DNA of 47,171 bases from contig JAANBB010000324.1 in assembly GCA_014621425.1 (NCBI GenBank), positions 1-47,171 on the forward strand, written 5' to 3'. Source of the stretch: Cylindrodendrum hubeiense (lineage: Eukaryota > Ascomycota > Sordariomycetes > Hypocreales > Nectriaceae). Both the position numbers and the translations under genes were made by a program. Shown here piece after piece: positions 10,418 to 21,686 of this stretch (position 1 is its first letter; the number at the start of each line of letters is the position of its first letter). The notes beneath the pieces are model-generated. The model saw only the letters and a list, made by a program, of their open reading frames with translations, ran no database searches and was not told the DNA's origin.

Positions 10418-12478
10418 ATGAAGGGCGACATCATCCTCACCCGCGATGTCGACGTCATCGAGATGGGCGACATGGGCGCGGCCGAGGGCAAGCCCGACAA
10501 GGGAGGAGCCACCTGGAACATCTCAGCCAAGCGGTCGGGTCGGTCTAAGCCCACGGACTGGATCGACGGCTTCCGACGTGCTGAGCAACGGCCTATCAAG
10601 AGTCGCGATGGTGGCTACCAGCAGACTCCCGCGCCCGTTGTGCCCACTGGGAAGCATCACTACGACCTGGGTGCCGCAAACGTGAGGACGGCCAACACGG
10701 CCCTTGCAAGAGAACTCAAGGGGAGGCACTTGCAGATGATTGCGTTTGGCGGTTCCATCGGTAAGCTGCCCTCGGTCATCCGCACCAGCAATCCTAACCA
10801 TCATAGGAACCGGTCTCTTCGTTGCGTCTGGAGGCTCCCTCTCCACGGGCGGACCAGCCACGCTCTTCCTCTCCTTCTTCATCCTCGGCATCCTGCAGTA
10901 CTGCACGATGCAGTCGCTCGGCGAGCTTTGCGTGGTATTCCCCGTTGCCGGCTCGTTTTCTGCCTTTTCTACCCGATTCCTTGATCCTTCATGGGGCTTT
11001 GCCATGGGATGGAAGTATGTCCTCTTCTCTTACTCTCACTCTCACTCTCACTCTCACTCTTGCAACTGTAGAGACTAATACGTTATCCATCTAGCTACTG
11101 TTTGCAATGGCTCTTTGTCCTCCCGATGGAGATCATATCAGCCGCCTACACAATCAGTTATTGGAATGAAAATATCAGCAAATCTGTCTTTGTTGCGATA
11201 TTCCTTACCATAATTATCATCATCAACCTATTTGGAGTCAAGGCGTACGGTGAGGCAGAGTTCATCTTCTCAATCATCAAGGTTACGGCTGTCGTTGGTT
11301 TCATGTAAGTTCTCCGTCCATCAACCCCCCATACATTCCAGACTAACACGCCATAGTTTGCTTGCTACTGTTATCAACATTGGCGGTCATCCCGATAGCG
11401 GCTATATTGGCTGGCAATACTGGCAAAACCCTGGCGCCTTTCACAACGGCTTCAAAGGCTTCTGTACTGTTCTTGTCACATCATCTGGCGCCTTCGCTGG
11501 TACCGAGCTGATCGGTTTGGCTGCCGCCGAGACTGCCAATCCCCGAAAGTCCTTACCTACAGCCATCAAGCAGGTCTTCTGGCGTATCACTATTTTCTAC
11601 TGTGCTTCGCTGCTCCTCGTCGGACTCCTCGTTCCCTATAATGAGCCCCGTCTCCTCGGTGCCAAGAGCAACGCAGACGCCCTAGCAAGCCCCTTTGTCA
11701 TTGCTATTGAGAGCGCCGGCACTACGATCTTGCCTAGTATTATGAATGGGGTTATTCTAATGGCAGTTATATCAGGTGAGTGACGCCTCTGCATCTGTCA
11801 TGCTCTGATTGAAACAGCTAACATGGTACAATAGTGGGAAACTCTTGCGTCTATGCCTCTTCTCGAACACTCCTCGCGCTCGCAGAGCAATCTCACGCGC
11901 CTCAAATCTTTGCATACGTCGACAAGCAAGGACGTCCTTTGATGGCTACCATACTCGCATTCTTTATCGGTCTCCTGGCGTTCTTAGCCGACCTAGAAGC
12001 AAACGGTACCGTCTTCAACTGGCTGCTTTCGATCAGTACCCTGAGCATCCTCTTTACCTGGGGAAGCATCTGTCTCTGCCACATCCGTTTCAGAGCGGCC
12101 TGGGCACACGCATGCTATCCTCTGGAACAGCTTCCTTTCCGCTCCGCTGTTGGCGTTAAAGGAGCCTGGTTCGGACTTGCGGGCTATTCTCTGATTCTCA
12201 TCGCCCAGATTTGGATTGCCATCTCGCCTGTCAAGCTGGCAGATGATAGCGCTGGCACCAGAGCCCAGGCCTTCTTCCTCCGGGTCATGGCTCTTCCCAT
12301 CATCGTTTTCTTTTATGTGATTCATAAACTATGGTACCGCACAGGTTTCATTCGAGCCAGTGAGATGGATATCACCACTGGTCGGCGGTATTTCCGAGTC
12401 CACATTGCCAGCGAGCAGGAGCGCGATGAACAGCTCAATTGGCCACTTTGGAAAAAAGCCTATCGTGTTCTTTGCTGA
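10418..12478 (+). CDS. Amino acid permease, fungal AAT/APC family
   Basis: Five exons: 10418-10760, 10807-11014, 11095-11304, 11357-11775 and 11835-12478. All joins keep phase and give 607 residues. It should import amino acids with protons across the plasma membrane. The cytoplasmic N terminus is about 100 residues. The transmembrane region opens with the family signature (IAFGGSIG, GTGLFVASGGSL, STGGPATL) and runs through about 12 hydrophobic segments, including IIIIINLFGVKAYGEAEF, GTELIGLAAAE and SVGNSCVYASSRTL, all typical of Gap1/Agp1-like carriers. The C-terminal tail is short and charged. Substrate range cannot be told from sequence. Intron 2 contains a hexamer repeat. The gene stands alone, with large gaps on both sides, and the ATG chosen is the first in the conserved frame. 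Confidence 0.94.
11033..11060 (+). repeat. (CTCTCA)n microsatellite within permease intron 2
   Basis: Four perfect copies of CTCTCA plus a partial unit, 18 bases after the 5' splice site of an 80-bp intron. It adds a polypyrimidine stretch far from the acceptor. Confidence 0.9.
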
Positions 12479-13353
12479 GTTAGCTTGGTGGTAGTTGAAA
12501 GCCTTGAGTTAACAGTAATTCAGCATTCCAAGTATAATATTTAGAGGGATCACAAGATAGCCTAGACCAGAGTCTCAAACGTGTTTGTGTATTAGTGTAT
12601 TATGTATTTGAGATAATATAACCGAAGTAATTAAGAACAAGTCATAGTCTACAGCTAGGGTGGACTTCGTGCGGCAACTAATCAGACCCGTCCTACGCGT
12701 AGCTGATCATATCATGACTGAAGAGTTCCGAGTTGGACATGAGAAGTACATAGTAACGCCACATCCCAAACGGGGACGGACTATTAGTCCAAGATCCCAT
12801 GCACATGGCACCAGCTGGCCTGGGACTCGGGATCTTAGATCCAGTCCGTGCCCATCTCGCTTGACCCATGCCCTTGCTTGAGTTCTCGGGGCAGTCTACG
12901 GGCAGTGGCTTGGGCGACAGTCGACGACAGTCGACGACATCCATCACACTCAAGTGGCACTCCAAATTGAAAACAACCTCTCTCTGAGGGGCAATGCCAA
13001 TCTTCGTTTTACTATGGGTATCCCTAATTTCCTGCCAATGCCGCTCGCAATCCTCGTCGTCTGCACACTTTCCCCGATCCTCGGGCCTCATCCCATCTAA
13101 CTTCGTCTATGCGACACATCCAATACACGCCCGGCCCTGAGCGGCTACGGTCTGAACCCTTTGAATGGGCCCGAATTAAGTAGAGCATAAGTGAGACACA
13201 GCTGGATATCCTCGTTTTCTGTCGCCATTCAAGCCATAAGCCCATGTTTGTCATGGTGTCATAATGTCGCCGCTTTTATAGTGGTAGTCTGACCAGCCCA
13301 AGCAGTAATTCCTTGCCATATGCGTATCAACCACGGAGAAGGACGTCCATCTC
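12479..13353. other. Intergenic region between convergent genes
   Basis: 3' flanks of the permease (+) and the RING gene (-). Small local repeats (GACAGTCGAC twice, at about 12917-12936) are present. No gene, tRNA or mobile element is seen. Confidence 0.5.
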
Positions 13354-15142
13354 CTACTGGCGCCTTCCATCGCGAGATGAGCCGCTTCCAGACCCTCCCC
13401 TACTGAATTGGTCACGGAGCCAGCCTATGGGTCCATGGCTGCTCTGTCGTCGTTGGTCTCGGTCTGACGTTGAGCGGCGGCTGCTCTCCGAAGGACTTCT
13501 TTGTCTCATTCGAGCCCCGTGCTCCTCAGGACCTGCTGTTCGAGGGCTTGTTGGAGAGTGAGAGTTGCGTCGTTGTAGCCGTGAAGTATCATAGCTGACC
13601 CCAGAGCTTGTCCCCCGGTCCCGATCCCGCTCTCGCTCTCGTTGTAACGAGGTCATACTGCGTAACGCTTCATTGAGGCGACTTTGGCTCTGGCTTGGCG
13701 GCCGCGAGAGTCGCGACGGGCGAGTTTGACCGCCATCAGGGCCCCCAGATGAGCCTCCAGGGGGAGGCGGTGGATATGTCCAATTAGAGCTACCTGGGAA
13801 CCCTCCTGGAGGCGTTGGGAAGAGGGACGGCCTCGCCGAGCTCTGTCCGGCGTTGGGGTTGTCACCGCCGTTGTTATTGTTGCTATTGTTGCTGCGGTCA
13901 TTCTTTTCGATCGGCGTTCGACATATGGGGCACGTATTATGCTCCTTAAGCCACAGTACAACGCAGGCTTCATGAAACCAGTGCTTGCATGGCAGAAATA
14001 TAACAGTCTCGCCCTCCTTCATTTCGTCGATGCAAATGGTGCACTCCGTTTTATCGTCATTACCTAACATTTCCTTATCCACCGGCTTCCGGGGAAGGTT
14101 CTGGAGCGCCGCCTCCGTTGCGGGAGGAGCCGCATTGGATTGGGGGTTCGCCTCCATCAGGCCGGTGATGATTCGATCCAGAGCCTCCTGGGAGTAGACG
14201 GCGTCGCCGGCCATGGCATTGGCAGGGTTAAGAAGGTTGAGAATGTCGTGCAGGCTTCTCGCAAAGCCAGGCACAGGACCTCCCGCGAAATTCTCGGGTG
14301 CTGCTCGGTTGCCATCCTCAGGGGGACCAAGATCCTGGACGATATTTGAAAATATTCTGGAAGGATGGTTAGCTCCTATCGTCATGGATACGCTCGTGAC
14401 TCGTAAACCGCCTGTTCGCCGGGGTCGATTCGGAAAGGATGGTGCGTACGTTTGGAAGGGATCTGGTCCAGGACCCCCGGGTGAGGCTCCTGCTTGGCCT
14501 CGATGGAGTGGTCCGGAAACAATGGTTACGGAAGTTGTCCCTCCGCGAAAGGACCCCGAGGTAAATGTTGTTCGGTGAATGCGAGGTTGCATGAAAGAGT
14601 CCTGGCCGACTTGATTTGGAACCTGGTCGGGTTGATTCGAAGCAAAAAGACCACCACTCGCAGACCTACGGGGTGGACCGAACCCTTGTACCATATTAAA
14701 GAAGCGCTCGAGAACAGGGTCGATGGCCGGGTTATGGTGCTGGTGATCCGGGCCGTCCCTCACACTGCGGCGGAAGGCGAAACCGTGGGGACCGAGGTGC
14801 TCAGTGATATCGGCTTCGTCCGGATCCGAGTCGTCGTCATCGGCAAATCGAAGAGGAGCAAGCTCGGGGGATGTGGATGCCGAAGAGCGGTGGCCGAGGT
14901 CGCGGGGGTCGTTGTCTGGTTCAATCTAGCAAGACAAGTTAGGACAACGGACATGGAAGAAAGGAGGGGGTATGCAGAGGAATGTGACGACGAACAATTT
15001 CAGTGATGTCACCGTGACAGCTGGGGCATGTTAGGCCGTGCTCTTCTCGATACCATTCCGCTGAGCATGCATGGCAGAAGACGACCTCGCGGCCGGCGGT
15101 CGCATCAAGGTGGCCATCACGACCGGTGTCCTGGGAAGCCAT
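13354..15142 (-). CDS. RING-H2 E3 ubiquitin ligase, RNF115/RNF126-like
   Basis: Exon 1 is 15142-14996, exon 2 14925-13354, separated by a 70-bp intron; 572 residues. The N terminus has a small zinc ribbon (FCHACSAEWY followed by CPSCHGD), as in RNF126-type ligases. The middle is Gly/Pro/Arg-rich and disordered. A C3H2C3 RING follows: CTICIDEM, LPCKHWFHEAC and CPICR. The tail is Ser/Arg-rich. Such proteins pass ubiquitin from an E2 to substrates, often cytosolic misfolded proteins. The intron has a good branch site (CTAAC) and TAG acceptor but begins GTTCGT, an unusual donor. It is supported because the join restores the E-I-I-E-P-D reading across the zinc ribbon boundary. The start is the first ATG before the zinc ribbon; the frame is open further up without an ATG. 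Confidence 0.88.
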
Positions 15143-16755
15143 CTGCGCCTGTCTGCGCTGGTAGGCTGTCAAGGCGCTCAAACCAAGACCAACAGCGAGA
15201 CCGGCGAGGCGAAAAGCGCGGGACGCCAGCCTGACTGATGAAACCTGATTCCGGGTCTCGCTTCAAAACGGCGGAAAGGCGGCTCGGGAACGGGCTGGCT
15301 TGGAACCTAGGTTGAGGGGTCAGGCGATCCCGATGATTATATGAGGGAGCTGCTCTAAGTCTGGCCAAGTAAACAAAGAAAGAACCGAGCTGGATGGGGC
15401 CTAGAGGATATCAAGAGGAGAAATGGCCAGATGGGGTGAGGTTCGGCGAGATCGGGTAGGAGAGGTGTCAGTCGGGTAGCTAGGTTCGGGTTCGGAGCGG
15501 GTGAAGCCAAAGCGGCAGCGCGGACAGCGGTGGCGAATGGGGGCCGGACGTTTCGCAGGATCAATGATGTAGCAGCAACGGGAGGCGGAAGAGACGGGTT
15601 TAAGAGCGCGAGGTGATGCTGATGCTCATGCGGGTGGCCACAGTCAAGTGCAGATGGGTGCGCGGATACAAGGTGACGGGATGGGCTGTGCGAATGCGCG
15701 GTTGCATGTACCTGGTACGGCAAGAGGAGGACGGGAGCTCTCCGCGATGGCCGTCCGTACGTCGGGCGTTGGAAGATAATCGACGCCGGAAGAACGATCG
15801 GGGGCCTAGTAGCAAGGACGAGGTATACTCATGCAGCCTCCCCGCGCATGCGCCATGCACGGACACGCAAAGGACACGGCGGAAGTGAGGAGCACAAGAT
15901 GAGGGGAAGGAAGGAAGCAAAAGAGAAGGCAGCAAAAGAGAAGGACGAGCAAGGCAATGCAATGCAAAGCGCGAGGATCGGTGGCAGGGTAGGCCAGAGA
16001 GGAGCAGGAGGATAGGTACAAGGAGGGAGAGGGGAGAGATGAGGGAGTCGGTCGGCTGTCAAATGACGACGATGTCTTGGTAAGCTACCTAAGGTAGGTA
16101 CCTACCTAACCAACCTTAGGTACATTACCGTCTTAGGGTCCCCGGGAGCTGCTGGAACTGCGGGGGGGTCCCAGTTGTCACTACGGGGCCTCAGCGCTGT
16201 AGGGGGCCGCCCCCTCGGCCTAATGATGCACCAGCTGCAGGTTGTCGACCGTAGGGCTCGGTACTTGGCCTCCGGACAGCCCCGACCTCCGTGGCACTTG
16301 ATCCACAGCACGCTTGAGGCGCCGCATCCTTGTACCCACGAGGTGCTTGCGGTACCTGGTCCTTGTACCACCCACTTACCGCCACTGGTTCACTGACGAC
16401 CGGCGTGAAGCTCCATTCATCGCCAACCTCCAGGTGTGTGCCGAGTTTGGTGGTGGGAGGGACACCGACCGAACGACCACGCCTCAAACACCCCTACAGC
16501 AGACCCCCTCGCCAAGAGCCTCAGAGTGTGCCTTATATCATGTTGGTGGGGTGGGGCTGAACCAACTGGTTCGATATCAGAATGCACTTCCTCAACCTCA
16601 AAACTGCCGGTTGGCCCTCTTCTCACATAGTACGTACATGCTTGCACGTCTCGCTGACATGGCGCGGCTGGTTGCTGCATCTATCCTGTCTGCCACCAAC
16701 ACCATATCCACCTCGGCTACAATGTCCATCTCCATGGAGATACCTATCTGGCTGA
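15143..16755. other. Intergenic region
   Basis: RING gene upstream region followed by GC-rich sequence. On the minus strand 15600-16060 is C/T-rich and gives long Ser/Leu/Pro-rich frames that look like leader sequence, not proteins. A TAGG/CCTA palindromic block lies at 16086-16124. No convincing gene is seen up to the possible remnant at 16756. Confidence 0.5.
16086..16124. repeat. CCTA/TAGG repeat block with 16-bp palindrome
   Basis: Overlapping CCTA and TAGG units. Positions 16092-16107 (AGGTAGGTACCTACCT) form a perfect palindrome. Similar blocks occur at 31471-31523 and 38047-38092, always in intergenic DNA. Confidence 0.85.
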
Positions 16756-16998
16756 ACCCATTCAACCTCCGAGTCGGGGCTGTGGTGCATCATCACCGGC
16801 TCATACAAGACCCTCACAGCCTACCTCCCCGAGCACACACATATGCGAGCCCATACCCTGAAACCCCTCCTAACGACACGCATGTGGAAGCCTGCGGACA
16901 TCCGTCAACTTCCTCCCCTCAACCACAGCCTGGCCGAGCGCGACGCCATCGAACTTGTTGCCTTGATCCATGCTGTCACACGCCACTGTAAGCCCTGA
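16756..16998 (+). pseudogene. Possible 3' fragment of a degraded or unmodelled gene
   Basis: An 80-codon frame with protein-like composition (around GLWCIITGSYKTLTAYLPEH and LNHSLAERDAIELVALIHAV) ends at TGA 16996-16998. A stop lies immediately upstream at 16753-16755 and no ATG begins it convincingly. It could be a last exon whose upstream exons I cannot join, or a relic. The family is not recognised. Two other frames are also open here, so chance is possible. Confidence 0.2.
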
Positions 16999-17103
16999 GG
17001 GTTGTCAATTGCCAGCTACAGGGCGTCCAATAATAGGTGACTGTTCAGGTAACAATCGAACCGGCTTTGCTCTCACTACTTCAATCCAAATGCCCTGCCT
17101 GAT

Positions 17104-18289
17104 CTACAATAGCTTTCCATATTCAATTGCATCTCCTCGCTCATTCTCATCCAGCCACACGCGACTCACCCCAGTCACCAGATTTATGTTTGACCGCCAA
17201 ACACGCTCAATCTGGTCACCCACCTCCTGCTCCTCTCGTATTACATACACCACCCGCACCTTGCCCAGCCGCCTCAATAACACGCCGTGCGCCGCAGTGA
17301 TAAATTGCTTCCACGCTCCATTAGACGGGCTCGGCTGCAGGTTGTCGGCAATCAACATGACGTCCTCCGAAATGCGGTGTATCTTCCACCCGAGGCCCTC
17401 GTCAACAAATTTGCCCACGGCTGGCAATGGAATCATCAAAGGCCCTTCTGCCCCACGGACAGACCCTGTCTCATATCCCGGTGTTGTCGTGAAGAACATG
17501 ACAGACATCCGCTGAAGTGTGGAAAACGGCATGATCGACTTTCTCTCCAGCACGTCTTTTTCCTTTCCGTCACCATTTGGCTCTGCCTGAAAGCGCTGGG
17601 GGAAACCCCATCAGTCATGATTCTCATTGCCCAACATCAAGGATGCATCTTACCGAGACCCCCATAAGTGTCTTCTTTGACCCCATCAATGCGCGCAACA
17701 TGGCTTGCTGCCCTGCGACTCCCGACGCCGCAATCTGAGTTTTCATGAAAACTAACTCAGCAATCGCGATCCCACGGAGTATGACATAGTCCATGAGGCG
17801 CAAGTTGGAGGAGTTGCCCAGTGCTGTTGCGACGTAGATAAGCGAGAAGAAGTTGACAAATGGCGTATCCGACCACACGAATCTGCCCGCACGTCTCAAG
17901 GCAAGGAAAGGCAGCACCGGCCTCCACTTTGACGACAACATGCTGACAACCCAGGTGATACCAAACGTGACGCAGACGATGATGTTCAGGACCGTGTCGC
18001 TCATAAGCAGATTCAGCACGACGGCCAACGCCAGCGCTACGCCAAGCAAGGCCAGGCCGGTATTCGTGTAGTACAGCTCCGACAACTCGCCATTCTCATC
18101 ATCGGAGAGAACCGAGGTGTAACCGTCCAGTGTGAACGAGCTCCGAACCCTATGCCCATCCCGACGACGACCGGAGAACCGGATGAGGAAGCGGACGACG
18201 TTGGAAAGCTCCTTGAGCAGAAGTGTGATACAACTGTGGAGCAACAAGGCGCTGGTGAAGTTGATCTGCTGGTCCCAGTGAACCGCCAT
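17104..18289 (-). CDS. Multi-pass membrane protein of unknown function
   Basis: Exon 1 is 18289-17654, exon 2 17595-17104, with a 58-bp intron (GTAAGA..CAG) in phase 0; 375 residues. I do not recognise the family. The first 80 residues are amphipathic. Two adjacent hydrophobic helices follow (about residues 85-125), then a basic loop, and further hydrophobic stretches at about 140-160 and 175-195. The last 160 residues are soluble and mixed alpha/beta in look, including MSVMFFTTTPGYETG, IHRISEDVMLIADNL and VRVVYVIREEQE. This gives a membrane-anchor plus cytosolic-domain layout. No catalytic motif is visible. It starts the accessory stretch that also holds the paired GTPases, but no functional link is shown. 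Confidence 0.7.
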
Positions 18290-19551
18290 GCTGGGCGATC
18301 TGGGCGATCTAGGCGGCCTTCGACTTTGAACAAGTACACAGGCTTTCCTCGCGAATGGAATCGGCCCTGAGAGGAGGTTGTTACAGCTAAGAGACGCGTG
18401 GTAGCAGCGTACTTTATCACAGTGGGTATTAAACCCTGCGGCCGTTTTTCAGCTGACGGAACTGGCCCCTGCATTTCAATTTCGAATACTCATGAATTAG
18501 AGCCGCATTATCTCCTTGGTGCGCTTCTTCGTATGCCCCGCCAAACATTTCTCGATTTGGTCGACAGCCCCGGTCTGTTCAGTAATGTTTGTCCAAGAGA
18601 GGAGCAATGGCCAGTCAAGTTAACACAATGGCTATTTGGCGTATGACTATAGGGTCACCATGTCAAAATAGAGTAGTTATTAGGCTTGCAGTGTATTAAA
18701 CTCCCGGGTACGTAAGGTCACATTGGAGTTAATGTCCCTTCATCTCGTATACACCAGCAGACCAAAAAAACAGATTCCACCCTTCACCCAAGCTGCATGC
18801 AGATAGTTTCAGGCAAAACATGTTCCAAACCTGATTTTTTTTGCCACCCTTGATGCACTTCTCATCAGTCAACCTGCCTCGTGCCGTTCCGCTGTGCAGC
18901 GCGTCGATTACTCAGAATACTAGGGATAAAGTGCATTTATGCCAACTTCCTCTTGCTTGTCTCGTTTGTTCTGACGTCTCTTCTGACGTCTCTTCTGGCC
19001 ATCGGGGCTTCTCCCGAAACGCTAGAGAAAATATCCATACCGCGTGTAGTACAAAATATGATACAGCAGTTTCATCATCTGGAAAGTCCTTGGAGAACCC
19101 GTCAAAACTCTGCGTCCAGGGTAGGATGGCGTGGTACAAGCTGTCTTGCCAGGCTGCCTGGCTAATCCTTCTACTATGTTTCGCTCTACGCCAGTCTAAC
19201 CTGGGTGATCTGCAACCTATCCCTTCTACTAGCTACATATAACCTTTCAATAGATACGGATTTTTGAGAAACCAAGGCTCCTGTTATGGAATTTTCTTCC
19301 CTGCCACCTCCTCTCGCTTGCCCCCAGCTACGATCTCCTTACAAGTGCCCGCTAGAATCATAATTCGACAGAGATACATCTCTATACATACAATGTCCAA
19401 TTCCTTCTGTACTTTACGTTTCCTAGTATCCTCCCGCCCTGAAAACTCCTAACTGCCATTCTACATTACTGTACAAACAAGGCCTGTTGTAACAACTAGA
19501 GATTATATTGGTGTCAGTGTCCTTGATACCACGAATCGAGCTTGATCAATT
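18290..19551. other. Intergenic region
   Basis: Upstream of the membrane protein gene and 3' of GTPase A. A 12-base direct repeat (TGACGTCTCTTC, twice) occurs at about 18972-18995. Short frames on both strands at 18841-19242 lack splice or family support. Confidence 0.5.
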
Positions 19552-20995
19552 TCAAGGATGCAGAGCGAGCTTACGTGCAGCGATGGCTCCAGATGTCAAA
19601 CCTGCGGCAAGCCCATTCGCAGTTCCATTAAGGATATTGCCCACCTGCCCACGGAACTTCTGATAGGCACCACGAGCTTTGATCACTGCTTCTCGAGCGG
19701 TATTGATGATTTCCTCGTGTTTCGTGTCTTCAACCTCGGCCTGGGTGGTGATCTTCTTCTGATTAGAATTCCGGAGTCTTATGTCCATGTCCTTGCGCAT
19801 CTCACGGAGAGACGCTTCCATGTCGCGTAGATCCTGTTCTTTCGCCGCGAGCTGGTAACTGAACTGTGTATCCAATTCTTTTATCTTCTCCTCCCAAATC
19901 CTCATTTCCTCCTTGTGCATATCTTGTATTGACTTATTCAGCACCATTTTGTCTTGTTCGAATTTCTTTACCTTTTTTTCGACTTCTGACTTGAGTTCCT
20001 GTAGATCATGTAGATCCTGTTGCTGGTTGGTATTTACGCTGTCCACCTGCGATAGCCGGGCCCTCATCCGCGTCTCTAGCTCCTGCAGCTGGCACTTGTG
20101 ATCTTGGTGGTCTTTGTTTAGGTCACCAACAATGACAATGCCAGCTGCGGTCTCGCCAAGTGTTTTCCTATGGTCAATGATATCTCGCTGTAACTGAAGC
20201 ACGGCCGGAGCATGTATTTCTGACTGGTGGATGAGGTGAGTAACGATGCGCTGTGCCGAGGCAGTCTCTTCGAAAGACTCCCTGTGGCCCTTTTCATTGT
20301 GACGAAACACAGAAGCCCTCTGTGCCACCAATTCGCCAAAAAAGTTCTTGTTCGACAAAAGTTCAGCGTAACGGCCCTCGGCAGTTGCTGTGTCGGCAGG
20401 ACCAGGTGTCTCGGGCCACATGGTCATGGCGATGGCGAGGTTATCGTAGAACTTAAATCCGCACATGGCTTTCATCATTTCAATGCTGCGCAAGCTCGAC
20501 CATGTCATTCGATTGTTGGCAATAGAATGTAGCATGATCAAGCCATGAATGCGGACGCCGTTCGCGTAAGAGGCGCCAAGATAGGTGGCAAGAATCTCCA
20601 AAGTATCGATGTTGGAGCGAATCGTGTCGTCGAAGCCGGGAGTGTCGATAAGATAGATCCGTCGACCATGGCACATGAAGTCGAAAACCTCTACCGACTT
20701 GGTGCCTGGGCAAATATTAGTAACGGGGCGTCTTTGGGAGTCGCAAGTTCAAGGGTTTAGATTCCGGTGCTAAACAAGAGCGGGCAACGGAGAACTCCTT
20801 ACATGAGAAAAGTCTGTGGCCAATAGTAACATCCTTCCCTGTGCATTGAGCGACAAAAGTGCTTTTTCCAGAGCCTGTCATACCCATGACAAGAAAGAAT
20901 CTATCCTCCAGGCTCGGTTTGGTGGCGCCGATGAAGGCGCCGAAACGCTGAGCCTGGTCAGCTAACTGCTCGGGTACAAGGTCCATGGCATCCAT
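19552..20995 (-). CDS. P-loop GTPase with coiled coil (paralogue A)
   Basis: Exon 1 is 20995-20803, exon 2 20705-19552, with a 97-bp intron (GTAAGG..CAG); 448 residues. G1 GMTGSGKST lies at residues 38-46, a switch-I Thr in CTKSVEVF, and G3 DTPGFDDT at about residue 83, resembling AIG1/GIMAP-type and septin-like GTPases. The usual G4 NKxD is replaced by TMWPE, matching TMWDK in paralogue B. Residues of about 240-410 form a long charged coiled coil. The protein ends in a Gly/Ala-rich, hydrophobic segment (NILNGTANGLAAGLTSGAIA) that could lie on or in a membrane. A GTAAGC sits eight codons before the stop, so an alternative last exon is possible. It is head-to-head with paralogue B. Its function is unknown; immune-like roles of GIMAP relatives are only an analogy. 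Confidence 0.85.
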
Positions 20996-21686
20996 AACGA
21001 TTGAATCTAGGATGCCAAGGATAGAAAGAAACGGGCAGGATAAAAGTATATTGGCAGGATGAGATGCTGGAGGTAGAGTTGCCTGGACAATGTTGTCACC
21101 ATGCTCTGACAGCCTGATATCTGTTGTACAAAGCCTCAGGTATCGGAAGTTATCCGGAGGGGCCAACAGTTCGAGCTGCGGGAGGCATTTTGCCTTGGGG
21201 GAGACCAAAATGCCTTGCCTTATCTGGGTACCAACGGAGCCTTGTTACTGGTGAGGCTCCCGCGCAGCGACGACTCGGCGTGGCTTCAGCCTTAAACTGT
21301 GCAGTGACGTGGAAGCGACAGAACAAATCAGATTTGCCCTTCACAGCCGACAAATGAAAGCGGTTAGTTACTTTCAACCAGGTGGCCAGCATCATGTGCC
21401 AACTTGGCTAGCATTTGCACATAAGAGCCCTCTGCCCCATCCGAGAATGAGTAAGGCTAAATAGTCTAGAAAAGCGGGAGCCTTGTTCCCTAAGTCCTTA
21501 TAGAATACCCTCATCGGCCAATGCACCGTTTTTGAAACCCATTTCGAAAACTAGTCATCGACCACCAGAGCAGAATGTTTCCTGACAGTAGGTGCTGTAT
21601 TCCGAAAGTTGAGGCCATCGCCACTAAACTTGGATTAGAGGAACTCCAGAGCAGAAATCCAACTCCAAGCCCAGAAGTGTTCCGCA
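20996..21686. promoter_or_regulatory. Shared upstream region of the two GTPase genes
   Basis: The 691 bp between the two divergent start codons must carry both promoters. No repeat or palindrome long enough to name a site was seen. Frames that cross it start at non-ATG codons. Confidence 0.5.

Noticed and set aside
15600..16060. Ser/Leu/Pro-rich frames on the minus strand
   Set aside because: The C/T-rich sequence explains them. No domain, no splice support, and they lie in a likely leader/promoter.
18841..19242. Frames on both strands between the membrane protein and GTPase A
   Set aside because: No family, no phase-consistent introns, and frames compete with each other.
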